In this document: positions 1-6,205 of the stretch, piece by piece
Numbering within the stretch: position 1 is the first letter of the stretch
Layout of the letters: each line of letters begins with the position of its first letter
Origin: JAWXTS01 sp044433305
Lineage (GTDB): Bacteria; Bacteroidota; Bacteroidia; Bacteroidales; Rikenellaceae
DNA: 12,555 bases
Reading direction: 5' to 3'
NCBI GenBank assembly: GCA_044433305.1
Contig: JAWXTS010000051.1
Span: 1 to 12,555, forward strand
Program-made: the position numbers and the translations under genes
The notes under the pieces: generated by a model
Told to the model about the DNA's origin: nothing
What the model saw: only the letters and a program-made list of their open reading frames with translations
Databases searched by the model: none

Positions 1-760
1 CCGATCTGCTGTGGCTATTACTGATAACGCCAAGATTGTTGCTCCGATAAATCAAACGGATAATATTGTGCGCCTGCCTTTCAATGATGTAGAGGCTTTG
101 GTTGCTGAGTTCGACAGTCAGGGCGAGCAGATTGCCGCAGTCATAACAGAGGGTATTCAAGGTGTTGGTGGCATACAGATTGCCTCGGACGAGTTCCTAA
201 GAGCCATTCGCGAGCAATGTGATAAGCATGGTGCTGTCTATATCGCTGACTCGGTGCAGTGTGGTTGTGGTCGTAGTGGTCGCTACTACTCACATGACTG
301 GGCTGGGGTAGATGCTGATATTTACACTATGGCTAAGGGTATAGCTAATGGCTTCCCTATTGGAGCTATTTCCATCTCGCCTAAGTTTACGCCTGTGCTT
401 GGCATGCTGGGTACTACCTTTGGTGGTAATCACCTTGCTTGTGTTGCAGCAGATGCTGTGACTCAGGAGATTGCCGAGGGTAACCTTATCACTCACGCAC
501 ATGATATGGGTGAGTATATCAAGCAGCGATTTGAGGCAGAGGCTTTTGCCAAGGTCAAAGAGGTTCGCGGTCGTGGCCTTATGATAGGCATAGAGCTTAT
601 TGAGGATGCAGGTCCTGTTCGTAAGAAGTTGCTTTTTGACGAGCATATATTCTTGGGTTCGGCATCAAATAAGAATGTTATACGTCTGTTGCCTGCGCTT
701 ACTGTTTCTCGTGAGCAGGTTGATGTTTTCTTCGAGGCTTTAAAGAGAGTTTTAGCTTAG
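1..760 (+). CDS. argD: Acetyl/succinylornithine aminotransferase, 5'-truncated by window edge
   Basis: This is a PLP-dependent class-III aminotransferase of arginine biosynthesis that converts N-acyl-glutamate semialdehyde to N-acyl-ornithine. The frame is open to the left edge (first full codon at position 2), so the gene begins outside the window; the GTG at 11 is an internal valine, not a start. Counting from that GTG, the PLP-pocket segment ADSVQCGCGRSG is at residues 79-90, with Asp80 the likely pyridine-N1 ligand, and the Schiff-base lysine is Lys109 in TMAKGIANGFPIG. Most ArgD proteins have DEVQ where this has DSVQ; the serine form is what I recall for Bacteroides enzymes. In Bacteroides the pathway is known to run on N-succinyl rather than N-acetyl intermediates, so the substrate here may be succinylated; that is inference from relatives. 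The C-terminus ends normally. A terminator follows directly, so argB downstream is probably a separate transcript. Confidence 0.95.
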   Translation, partial: RSAVAITDNAKIVAPINQTDNIVRLPFNDVEALVAEFDSQGEQIAAVITEGIQGVGGIQIASDEFLRAIREQCDKHGAVYIADSVQCGCGRSGRYYSHDWAGVDADIYTMAKGIANGFPIGAISISPKFTPVLGMLGTTFGGNHLACVAADAVTQEIAEGNLITHAHDMGEYIKQRFEAEAFAKVKEVRGRGLMIGIELIEDAGPVRKKLLFDEHIFLGSASNKNVIRLLPALTVSREQVDVFFEALKRVLA

Positions 761-780
761 TTTTATAATAGATTGATATG

Positions 781-814
781 GCCAGCCTTGCATAATGTGG
801 AGGTTGGCTTTTTT
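781..814 (+). terminator. Intrinsic terminator after argD
   Basis: A 7-bp stem GCCAGCC (781-787) / GGTTGGC (802-808), with one G-U pair and a 14-nt loop, is followed by six T residues (809-814). It lies 20 nt beyond the argD stop codon and fits a Rho-independent terminator for argD. Confidence 0.75.
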
Positions 815-824
815 ATAACTAGAC

Positions 825-952
825 TTATCGACATAGTTATTAACAGTGTTGTTAACAGCGATAGTGCCGTCAGGGGGCTGTCTGAGTGAGTTATTAACAT
901 ATATTGTTGATAAAGTTGTTGATTAACGAGTTATTAACAGGAATTGTTAACA
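825..952 (+). repeat. Cluster of TTATTAACA / TTGTTAACA 9-mers
   Basis: The argD-argB spacer holds five same-direction 9-mers: TTATTAACA at 837-845, 891-899 and 931-939, and TTGTTAACA at 849-857 and 944-952. The spacing is nearly symmetric: start-to-start distances are 12, 42, 40 and 13. The two TTGTTAACA copies contain the perfect palindrome TGTTAACA. Two related 9-mers, TTATCGACA (825-833, plus) and TTATCAACA (905-913, minus), each differ by one base from the DnaA-box consensus TTATCCACA. Another TTATCAACA lies inside argB on the minus strand (1010-1018). The last copy overlaps a weak -7-like sequence for argB (CAGATTTG, 951-958). The repetition is seen directly; whether it binds DnaA, an arginine regulator or nothing is not known. 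Confidence 0.6.
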
Positions 953-977
953 GATTTGTCAAAAAAGTTTTAATAGT

Positions 978-1805
978 ATGTTGAAAGTAGTGAAAATAGG
1001 GGGTAACATTGTTGATAACCCTGAGAAGTTAGATAAGTTCTTGTCAGACTTTGCAAAGCTCGAAGGTCCAAAGATTCTTATACATGGAGGTGGTAAAGTT
1101 GCAACCTCAGTGGCCAAGTCTCTTGATATAGAATCTGTTATGATTGACGGACGAAGAGTGACCGACAAACCGATGCTCGATGTGGTTACTATGGTCTATG
1201 GCGGACTTATTAACAAACGTATAGTGGCCAAACTTCAGAGCCTAGGTTGCAATGCCTTTGGAATTACAGGTGCCGATGGTGGTATCATGCCTGCTGCGCG
1301 CCGCAAACCCGTAACTAAAGCCGCTACCGAAGACGCGCCAGAGACAACCATAGACTATGGATTTGTGGGCGACCCAGTAGATGCTAAGTTCGGGATAGAT
1401 ACAGCTGCAACGCTTATTGACGCTGGTTTTACTATCGTTGCTGCTCCGCTTACTATTGATGCCCAGAACTTCACGCTGCTTAATACTAACGCCGATACCA
1501 TTGCGCGAACCTTGGCTGTTGGTATGTCGGCAAGATATGATGTCGAGCTTGTTTACTGCTTCGAGAAACGCGGTGTGCTGCTTGATGTTGATGACGACAA
1601 CTCTGTTATAGAGGAGATTACACCGTCTAGTTTCGAGGTGCTCAAAAGCTCTGGAGCGGTCTATGCAGGTATGCTACCTAAGATAGAAAATGCCTTTGAT
1701 GCCATTAATTGCGGTGTAAATAGGGTTGTTATATGTAGTGCCGAGGCAATTTCGGCTAGTGGCTATGGTGGAACGACAATCACAGGTTGCACTAAGTGTA
1801 AGTAG
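978..1805 (+). CDS. argB: N-acetyl/succinylglutamate kinase
   Basis: This 275-residue amino-acid kinase phosphorylates the gamma-carboxylate of N-acyl-glutamate, the second step of arginine synthesis in the cytoplasm. Visible landmarks are the N-terminal VVKIGG with Lys6 and Gly8, the glycine loop HGGGK (36-40), the substrate-binding Arg60 in GRRVTD, LNTNADTIA with Asn169 and Asp173, and the C-terminal lysine Lys235 in GMLPKIENAF; these match the Lys8, Asn158, Asp162 and Lys217 positions of the E. coli enzyme. Two features look unusual beside the Bacteroides ArgB I recall: about 10-15 extra residues near 108-125 and a short extra tail ending GCTKCK. Bacteroides ArgB is reported to use N-succinylglutamate; this protein aligns with that group, but the acyl preference cannot be read from sequence alone. 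The ATG at 978 has an A-rich leader and no strong Shine-Dalgarno. Upstream lies the 9-mer cluster at 825-952. Confidence 0.97.
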   Translation: MLKVVKIGGNIVDNPEKLDKFLSDFAKLEGPKILIHGGGKVATSVAKSLDIESVMIDGRRVTDKPMLDVVTMVYGGLINKRIVAKLQSLGCNAFGITGADGGIMPAARRKPVTKAATEDAPETTIDYGFVGDPVDAKFGIDTAATLIDAGFTIVAAPLTIDAQNFTLLNTNADTIARTLAVGMSARYDVELVYCFEKRGVLLDVDDDNSVIEEITPSSFEVLKSSGAVYAGMLPKIENAFDAINCGVNRVVICSAEAISASGYGGTTITGCTKCK

Positions 1806-1867
1806 TTGATTTACTTGTGATTAAGTGTGTTTTTCTTGTTGTTTAAGGCAGTAGTCTAATATTATAT

Positions 1868-1896
1868 TTACGTTACGGAATCAACATATAACGTAA
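1868..1896 (+). promoter_or_regulatory. Inverted repeat TTACGTTA-N13-TAACGTAA upstream of mgsA
   Basis: TTACGTTA (1868-1875) and its exact reverse complement TAACGTAA (1889-1896) are separated by 13 nt. Their ACGT cores are 21 bp apart, about two helical turns, so a dimer could contact both on one DNA face. The centre near 1882 is about 55 bp upstream of the predicted mgsA transcription start, a typical activator position. The binding protein is unknown. Confidence 0.4.
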
Positions 1897-1924
1897 TATT
1901 AACATATTATTTTAACATTTGCAT

Positions 1925-1932
1925 TACTTTTG
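1925..1932 (+). promoter_or_regulatory. Bacteroidetes-type -7 element of mgsA (TACTTTTG)
   Basis: TACTTTTG is an exact match to the Bacteroidetes sigma-ABfr -7 consensus TAnnTTTG. Transcription would start near 1938, leaving a leader of roughly 40 nt that carries the A/G-rich stretch AGAGGAAAAG just before the mgsA ATG. No clear -33 TTTG is visible. Confidence 0.6.
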
Positions 1933-1976
1933 TCTCGATAAATAATGGAAAATAATACGTTAAAAAAGAGGAAAAG

Positions 1977-2456
1977 ATGAAAAACGTAATCAGAAAAAAA
2001 CTAGCACTAGTAGCACACGACAACATGAAAGCAGACCTTGCAAGATGGGTAGAATGGAACTGGGAGATACTTCTAGACCACCATCTAGTGTGCACAGGAA
2101 CAACAGGTAAGATGGTTGCAAAAGCACTTATCGACCGTAAAGAGAATCACCACAGTCAATTTGATATTACCATGCTTAAGTCTGGTCCACTAGGTGGAGA
2201 CCAACAGCTTGGTGCCATGATTGCAGCAGGAGAGATTGATGCTTTGATATTCTTCTCAGACCCTATGCAGGCTCAACCACATGATGTGGACGTTAAGGCC
2301 TTGCTTCGTCTAGCATCACTATATAATGTGCCAACGGCAATAAACCGTTCTACGGCCGACTTCTTAATATCTTCACCACTATTCGTATGTGATTATGTCC
2401 CTGAAGTTAGAGATTATAGTAGTTATGTGACTAGAGCTCTTAGTACAGAAGAGTAG
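1977..2456 (+). CDS. mgsA: Methylglyoxal synthase
   Basis: This 159-residue enzyme converts dihydroxyacetone phosphate to methylglyoxal and phosphate, a glycolytic bypass that relieves sugar-phosphate build-up. All landmarks are present: LALVAHD with His14 (E. coli His19), the phosphate-binding TGTTG (40-44), SGPLGGDQQ with catalytic Asp75 (E. coli Asp71), and PHDVDVKALLRLA with His102 and Asp105 (E. coli His98 and Asp101). It is slightly longer than the 152-residue E. coli enzyme, partly through a His/Glu/Lys-rich insert near residues 53-62. The ATG at 1977 is preceded by AGAGGAAAAG, one of the better ribosome-binding sequences here. The first 40 or so codons favour A-rich choices (AAA, GCA, CTA, AGA). 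The stop codon is one base from that of the convergent membrane-protein gene, and the likely terminator lies inside that gene. Confidence 0.97.
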   Translation: MKNVIRKKLALVAHDNMKADLARWVEWNWEILLDHHLVCTGTTGKMVAKALIDRKENHHSQFDITMLKSGPLGGDQQLGAMIAAGEIDALIFFSDPMQAQPHDVDVKALLRLASLYNVPTAINRSTADFLISSPLFVCDYVPEVRDYSSYVTRALSTEE

Positions 2457-2457
2457 T

Positions 2458-3075
2458 CTATAAGAACAACATAGTAACGATACAAACAATGAAACCGCAG
2501 CTAAACCCTGCGGTTATTTGTTTTGGGGTGTGTCGTCCCAGCTGCAAACGTGCCGAAGCGAGTAGTCCTGCCATAAGAATAGCAACAGCTAGCGTAACTG
2601 GGGAGTACATGAGTTTGGAGATGTTGAGTATGAAAATCATAGCCACAAAACCTCCCATCGCTGTTAGGTGCAGGCTAATCTTCCACCAGAAATTTATTGC
2701 AAAGACACACCCTAGGGCCAAGATTGCCGTGAGCATAAATTTGCGAACCACATAAATCATCATCACATCTTCCATCATATACATGGCTAGCCCATAGCAA
2801 ATGGTGACAATAATTATGGGTAGCACGCGACTACGTCTATCCTTAAGTCCAAGGTTGGGTAGGTGCCCCATGCGATAGAGTAGGTAGATGGCCAGTGCAG
2901 GGATAACCAGCGTGTTGATTATGATGTTTACAGTTATCATTTGCCTTACCGCTAGCGGCAAGAACGAAAAGGCCGACGAACCATACATGAATAATATGGT
3001 TGCATAGGTTGGAATCATAAATGGATGCAGTATAAATGATAATATGCTGCTGGCCTTTGAGATGGCTGAGTTCAT
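2458..3075 (-). CDS. PAP2-like integral membrane protein
   Basis: This is a 205-residue, very hydrophobic protein with about six membrane segments (roughly 10-30, 46-68, 86-105, 112-131, 138-158 and 160-205 as one or two). It resembles the PAP2 lipid-phosphatase fold without matching it fully. KDRRSRVLP (78-86) resembles motif 1, His136 in KISLHLTAMGG stands where the motif-2 histidine would be, and Arg176 and His182 in ARLQLGRHTPKQ keep the R-x5-H spacing of motif 3. The motif-3 aspartate is replaced by Gln186, and there is no PSGH. It may therefore be a divergent isoprenoid or lipid phosphatase, or non-catalytic. The ATG at 3075 lies 3 nt after the rpoN stop codon, so the two genes are very likely cotranscribed and translationally coupled. 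The fold call is moderate; the function is not established. Confidence 0.65.
   Translation of the reverse strand: MNSAISKASSILSFILHPFMIPTYATILFMYGSSAFSFLPLAVRQMITVNIIINTLVIPALAIYLLYRMGHLPNLGLKDRRSRVLPIIIVTICYGLAMYMMEDVMMIYVVRKFMLTAILALGCVFAINFWWKISLHLTAMGGFVAMIFILNISKLMYSPVTLAVAILMAGLLASARLQLGRHTPKQITAGFSCGFIVCIVTMLFL
2493..2525 (+). terminator. Probable mgsA terminator inside the convergent gene
   Basis: An 8-bp perfect stem AACCGCAG (2493-2500) / CTGCGGTT (2508-2515) with a 7-nt loop is followed by the T-rich tail ATTTGTTTT. It is in the right orientation to end mgsA transcription, 37 nt after the mgsA stop codon, yet it lies wholly within the 3' coding end of the minus-strand membrane-protein gene. 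Confidence 0.6.
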
Positions 3076-3078
3076 AAT

Positions 3079-4509
3079 CTATAATTTTTTGCGCAGTCGT
3101 GCAACAGGTATGTCCAGCATCTCGCGATACTTGGCCACTGTGCGTCGTGCAATCTGATAACCTTTTGAGTTTAATATTTCCATCAACACCTCGTCTGTGA
3201 GCGGTGACTTCTTGTCTTCACTTTCTATGCACTCAGATAGTATGTTCTTAATCTGATACGAGGATACTTCTTGTCCACTATCCGTCTGCATGGCCTCGGA
3301 GAATAGCTGCTTGAGCTGGATAATGCCAAAGTGAGTTTGAATATATTTGCTGTTCACAACACGTGATATGGTAGATACGTCAAGTCCCGTTGCGTCGGCT
3401 ATATCCTTTAGTATCATTGGCTTGAGAGCCGAGCGGTTGCCGTCCATAAAGTAGACTGTTTGGTAGTCTAGTATGGCCTGCATGGTATGTGTCAGGGTGT
3501 CGTGACGCTGCTTTATGGCTGATATAAACCATTTGGCCGAGTCTATCTTGTTCTTTACGAATTGTAGTGCGTCGCGATTCGAGTCACTGACCTTACCTTC
3601 AGAGCTTGCCATGCTACGTATCATCTCGACATAACGCTTGTTGACCTTCAAGTCAGGTATGGACGAGGAGTTTAGCGATAGTTCAAACTTGCCATTTTGA
3701 TAGTCGAGCAGAAAGTCAGGAACAATATAAGGCATGGTGTCTCCACTGCCCTCGCTGTACAGATTGCCAGGCTTGGGGTAGAGGTGGAGTATCTCTTCTA
3801 TGACATCGCGAAAGGTGTCTTCGTCTATGGCCAGCTTGTCTTGTAGCTTTGGGTAGTGTTTCTTCTTGAACTCATCGAAGTGGTTGGTAAGCACGCGCTT
3901 GGCTATGTTGTAGATGCGGTCGCGGCGGTCCGAGGCTTCGAGCTGAAGCAGTAGGCACTCTTGAAGTGTGCGCGCCCCAACGCCCGTAGGTTCAAGCTCT
4001 TGTATTATGCGCAGTAGGCGTTCAAGCTCTTGTTCTGAGGTTTCTATGCTAAGGCTGAAAGCTATATCATCGGCCACAGAATCGAGTCCACGGCGCAGGT
4101 AGCCGTCCTCGTCAAGGCTGCCAACAATGTACTCGGCAAGCATCATGTCGCGACTGCTTAGGCTCTTGAAACCTAGTTGTTCTACGAGATATTCGTGGAA
4201 AGACACGCCACCCGAAAGATGAATCTGTCGTTGGACGTCATCATCTTTAGAGTAGTTGTGTGTTTGATATTTGTAGCTTGGAGTGTCGTCTTCTTTTAGA
4301 TATTCGTCGACAGAAATATCCTTGCTTGGATTTTCTTCATCGTCCTCAGCGCGCATCTGCTCATCAAGAACAGGGTTGTCTTCGATCTCCTGTTTTATCT
4401 TTTGCTCTAGTTGCATGGCTGGAAGCTCCAGCAGCTTTATCATCTGAATCTGTTGCGGAGAAATCTTCTGCAACATCTTCTGTACCTGACGATTATTTAA
4501 TCCCGACAT
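3079..4509 (-). CDS. rpoN: RNA polymerase sigma-54 factor
   Basis: Sigma-54 directs RNA polymerase to -24/-12 promoters and needs an AAA+ activator to open DNA. The 476-residue protein is full length. The glutamine/leucine-rich activator-contact region I is at about 1-50 (ISPQQIQMIKLLELPAMQLEQ), an acidic region II follows (about 50-90, rich in Asp and Glu), and then the core-binding region. A helix-turn-helix is seen at LKDIADATGLDVSTISRVV, and the diagnostic RpoN box ARRTVAKYRE is at about 454-463 near the C-terminus. The leader contains a -7 element (4575-4582) and a small 6-bp hairpin AATTAG/CTAATT (4528-4543) shortly before the ATG. It lies downstream of asnS with its own promoter, and the PAP2-like gene follows after 3 nt. 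No enhancer-binding activator gene is present in the window. Confidence 0.97.
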   Translation of the reverse strand: MSGLNNRQVQKMLQKISPQQIQMIKLLELPAMQLEQKIKQEIEDNPVLDEQMRAEDDEENPSKDISVDEYLKEDDTPSYKYQTHNYSKDDDVQRQIHLSGGVSFHEYLVEQLGFKSLSSRDMMLAEYIVGSLDEDGYLRRGLDSVADDIAFSLSIETSEQELERLLRIIQELEPTGVGARTLQECLLLQLEASDRRDRIYNIAKRVLTNHFDEFKKKHYPKLQDKLAIDEDTFRDVIEEILHLYPKPGNLYSEGSGDTMPYIVPDFLLDYQNGKFELSLNSSSIPDLKVNKRYVEMIRSMASSEGKVSDSNRDALQFVKNKIDSAKWFISAIKQRHDTLTHTMQAILDYQTVYFMDGNRSALKPMILKDIADATGLDVSTISRVVNSKYIQTHFGIIQLKQLFSEAMQTDSGQEVSSYQIKNILSECIESEDKKSPLTDEVLMEILNSKGYQIARRTVAKYREMLDIPVARLRKKL

Positions 4510-4574
4510 AGTATATTAAATTTAAGGAATTAGAGACCTAATTATATTACTACTATTTTTCTTTTACAGTCTTG

Positions 4575-4582
4575 CAAAGGTA
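4575..4582 (-). promoter_or_regulatory. -7 element of rpoN (TACCTTTG on the minus strand)
   Basis: Read on the minus strand this is TACCTTTG, an exact TAnnTTTG match 66 nt before the rpoN ATG. Transcription would start near 4568. No convincing -33 element is visible. It suggests rpoN and the membrane-protein gene can be transcribed independently of asnS. Confidence 0.5.
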
Positions 4583-4654
4583 GTAGTTATATAATAGGGC
4601 ACAGCATCAATAAAAGAGCATTTATGGCACCTTAGGGCTTAAATTTTATTGCAA

Positions 4655-4674
4655 AAAGTTAAAAAATCAACTTT
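4655..4674 (-). terminator. Weak A/T-rich hairpin after asnS
   Basis: Read on the minus strand just past the asnS stop codon, AAAGTTGA and TTAACTTT form an 8-bp stem (one G-U pair) with a 4-nt loop, followed by only TTGC. The stem is AT-rich and the T-tract is poor, so this may be a leaky terminator that allows read-through into rpoN. Confidence 0.3.
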
Positions 4675-4678
4675 CTGC

Positions 4679-6076
4679 CTAGAACTCAGCGTTATGAGGT
4701 GTGCGTGGGAAAGGAATCACGTCACGGATGTTGGCCATGCCAGTTACGAATAGTAGCAGACGCTCGAAACCAAGGCCGAATCCGCTGTGAGGCACCGTAC
4801 CAAAGCGGCGAGTATCTAGGTACCACCACATCTCTTGTTCGCCTATTTCCATCTCCTTCATGCGTGTAGTAAGCTTTTCGTAGCTTTCTTCACGTTGAGA
4901 ACCGCCGATAATCTCGCCGATTTTTGGGAATAGTACGTCCATGGCACGTACGGTTTTATTGTCGTCGTTTTGTTTCATGTAGAAGGCCTTGATATCCTTA
5001 GGGTAGTTGATAAGGATAACAGGTTTTTTGAAGTGTTGCTCAACAAGGTAACGTTCGTGCTCGCTCTGAAGGTCAAGACCCCAGCTCACTGGGAACTCGA
5101 ACTTAACGCCGCTGTTTTTAAGTATCTCAATACCATCGGTGTAGTCAAGGCGCACAAAGTCGTTGCTGATAACAAATTTCAGACGCTCGATAAGCTCGCT
5201 ATCGAACATCTTTTGTAGGAACTCCAAATCGTCTTTACAGTGCTCTAGGGCATAGCTGATAAGGCTTTTTAGGAAATCCTCTGCAAGATCCATGTTTTCT
5301 TCAAGCTCGAAGAAAGCCATCTCTGGTTCTATCATCCAGAACTCTGCAAGGTGACGAGGAGTGTTAGAGTTCTCGGCACGGAAGGTAGGACCAAAAGTGT
5401 AAACCTGAGAAAGAGCTAGTGCTGCCAACTCGGCCTCAAGCTGTCCTGATACGGTAAGGTTGCAGGCACGGCCAAAGAAGTCTTGGCTGAAATCTACCTT
5501 AGAGTCCTCGCCCTTAGGCATGTTGTCCAAAGGAAGTGTTGTTACTTGGAACATCTCTCCTGCACCCTCGCAGTCGCTACCAGTGATGATAGGAGCGTGG
5601 ACATAGCAGAATCCTTTTTGGTTGAAGTATTGATGTATGGCAAAGGCCATGGCATGACGTATACGTAGCACAGCACCAAAGGTGTTTGTGCGTGGGCGAA
5701 GGTGGGCTATCTCGCGTAGGAACTCTAGTGAGTGACCTTTCTTTTGAAGTGGATAGCTCTCAGGGTCAGCAGCACCATATAGCTCTATGCTCTGTGCCTG
5801 AACTTCTACGGGTTGACCCGAGCCTTGAGATTCTACAAGTAGGCCTTTGACGCATACTGCTGCGCCAGTTGTTATGCTGCGCATAAGGCTCTCGTCGAAT
5901 TTTGCCATCTCGACAACAACCTGAATATTATTAATTGTAGAGCCGTCGTTGATAGCTAGAAAGGCTACGTTCTTGTTGCCGCGTTTGGTTCTGACCCAAC
6001 CCTTAACAACTACTTCTGTATTAACTTGTTTTGAGCCTAGTAGCTCAATGATTTTTGTTCTTTTTAATTCAGACAT
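4679..6076 (-). CDS. asnS: Asparaginyl-tRNA synthetase
   Basis: This class-II aminoacyl-tRNA synthetase charges tRNA-Asn with asparagine. The protein starting at the ATG at 6076 (MSELKRTKII) has 465 residues, the normal length for Bacteroides. An N-terminal OB-fold anticodon-binding domain covers about 15-105 (VKGWVRTKRGNKNVAFLAINDGS), followed by the catalytic core. Motif 2 with FRAENSNTPRHLAEFWMIEPE is at about 232-252, and motif 3 GFGLGFERLLLFVTGM at about 432-447 carries the conserved arginine (439). The protein ends PRTPHNAEF, as I recall for Bacteroides AsnRS. The frame stays open to a TTG at 6127, but that triplet lies inside the predicted -7 element, so the longer start cannot be on the mRNA. 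The gene is divergent from the PafA-like gene. No T-box or other leader element is evident in the short leader of about 40 nt. Confidence 0.98.
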   Translation of the reverse strand: MSELKRTKIIELLGSKQVNTEVVVKGWVRTKRGNKNVAFLAINDGSTINNIQVVVEMAKFDESLMRSITTGAAVCVKGLLVESQGSGQPVEVQAQSIELYGAADPESYPLQKKGHSLEFLREIAHLRPRTNTFGAVLRIRHAMAFAIHQYFNQKGFCYVHAPIITGSDCEGAGEMFQVTTLPLDNMPKGEDSKVDFSQDFFGRACNLTVSGQLEAELAALALSQVYTFGPTFRAENSNTPRHLAEFWMIEPEMAFFELEENMDLAEDFLKSLISYALEHCKDDLEFLQKMFDSELIERLKFVISNDFVRLDYTDGIEILKNSGVKFEFPVSWGLDLQSEHERYLVEQHFKKPVILINYPKDIKAFYMKQNDDNKTVRAMDVLFPKIGEIIGGSQREESYEKLTTRMKEMEIGEQEMWWYLDTRRFGTVPHSGFGLGFERLLLFVTGMANIRDVIPFPRTPHNAEF

Positions 6077-6124
6077 ATCCGGTATGTTTAATCTCTGTAT
6101 TGTTCGACTATATTTATTAATATG

Positions 6125-6132
6125 CAAAGATA
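6125..6132 (-). promoter_or_regulatory. -7 element of asnS (TATCTTTG on the minus strand)
   Basis: The minus strand reads TATCTTTG, an exact TAnnTTTG match located 49 nt before the asnS ATG. Transcription would start near 6118. It lies back to back with the -7 element of the PafA-like gene at 6177-6184. It also excludes the upstream in-frame TTG at 6127 as a start. Confidence 0.65.
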
Positions 6133-6176
6133 ATAATTTATAATGAATAAATATTCCTGGTTCTGCCGAAAACTAT

Positions 6177-6184
6177 TATCTTTG
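6177..6184 (+). promoter_or_regulatory. -7 element of the PafA-like operon (TATCTTTG)
   Basis: TATCTTTG is an exact TAnnTTTG match 21 nt before the ATG at 6206. Transcription would start near 6190 and give a very short leader of about 16 nt. No clear -33 TTTG is present. The same octamer sequence is used for asnS on the other strand and for pfkA. Confidence 0.6.
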
Positions 6185-6205
6185 TAATGTTATTAGAATA
6201 TCGAG

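Noticed and set aside
290..646. Minus-strand frame of 118 codons opposite argD
   Set aside because: It lies fully within the well-conserved argD coding sequence, ends and starts without signals, and has no recognisable domain.
825..952. Calling the 9-mer cluster an origin of replication
   Set aside because: No exact TTATCCACA box is present, dnaA is not nearby, similar TGTTGATAA sequences occur elsewhere in AT-rich spacers, and skew cannot be judged from this window; it is kept only as a binding-site cluster.
6077..6127. Upstream extension of AsnRS from a TTG at 6127
   Set aside because: The TTG lies inside the predicted -7 element, the extra residues have no counterpart in AsnRS proteins I know, and the ATG at 6076 gives the normal N-terminus.
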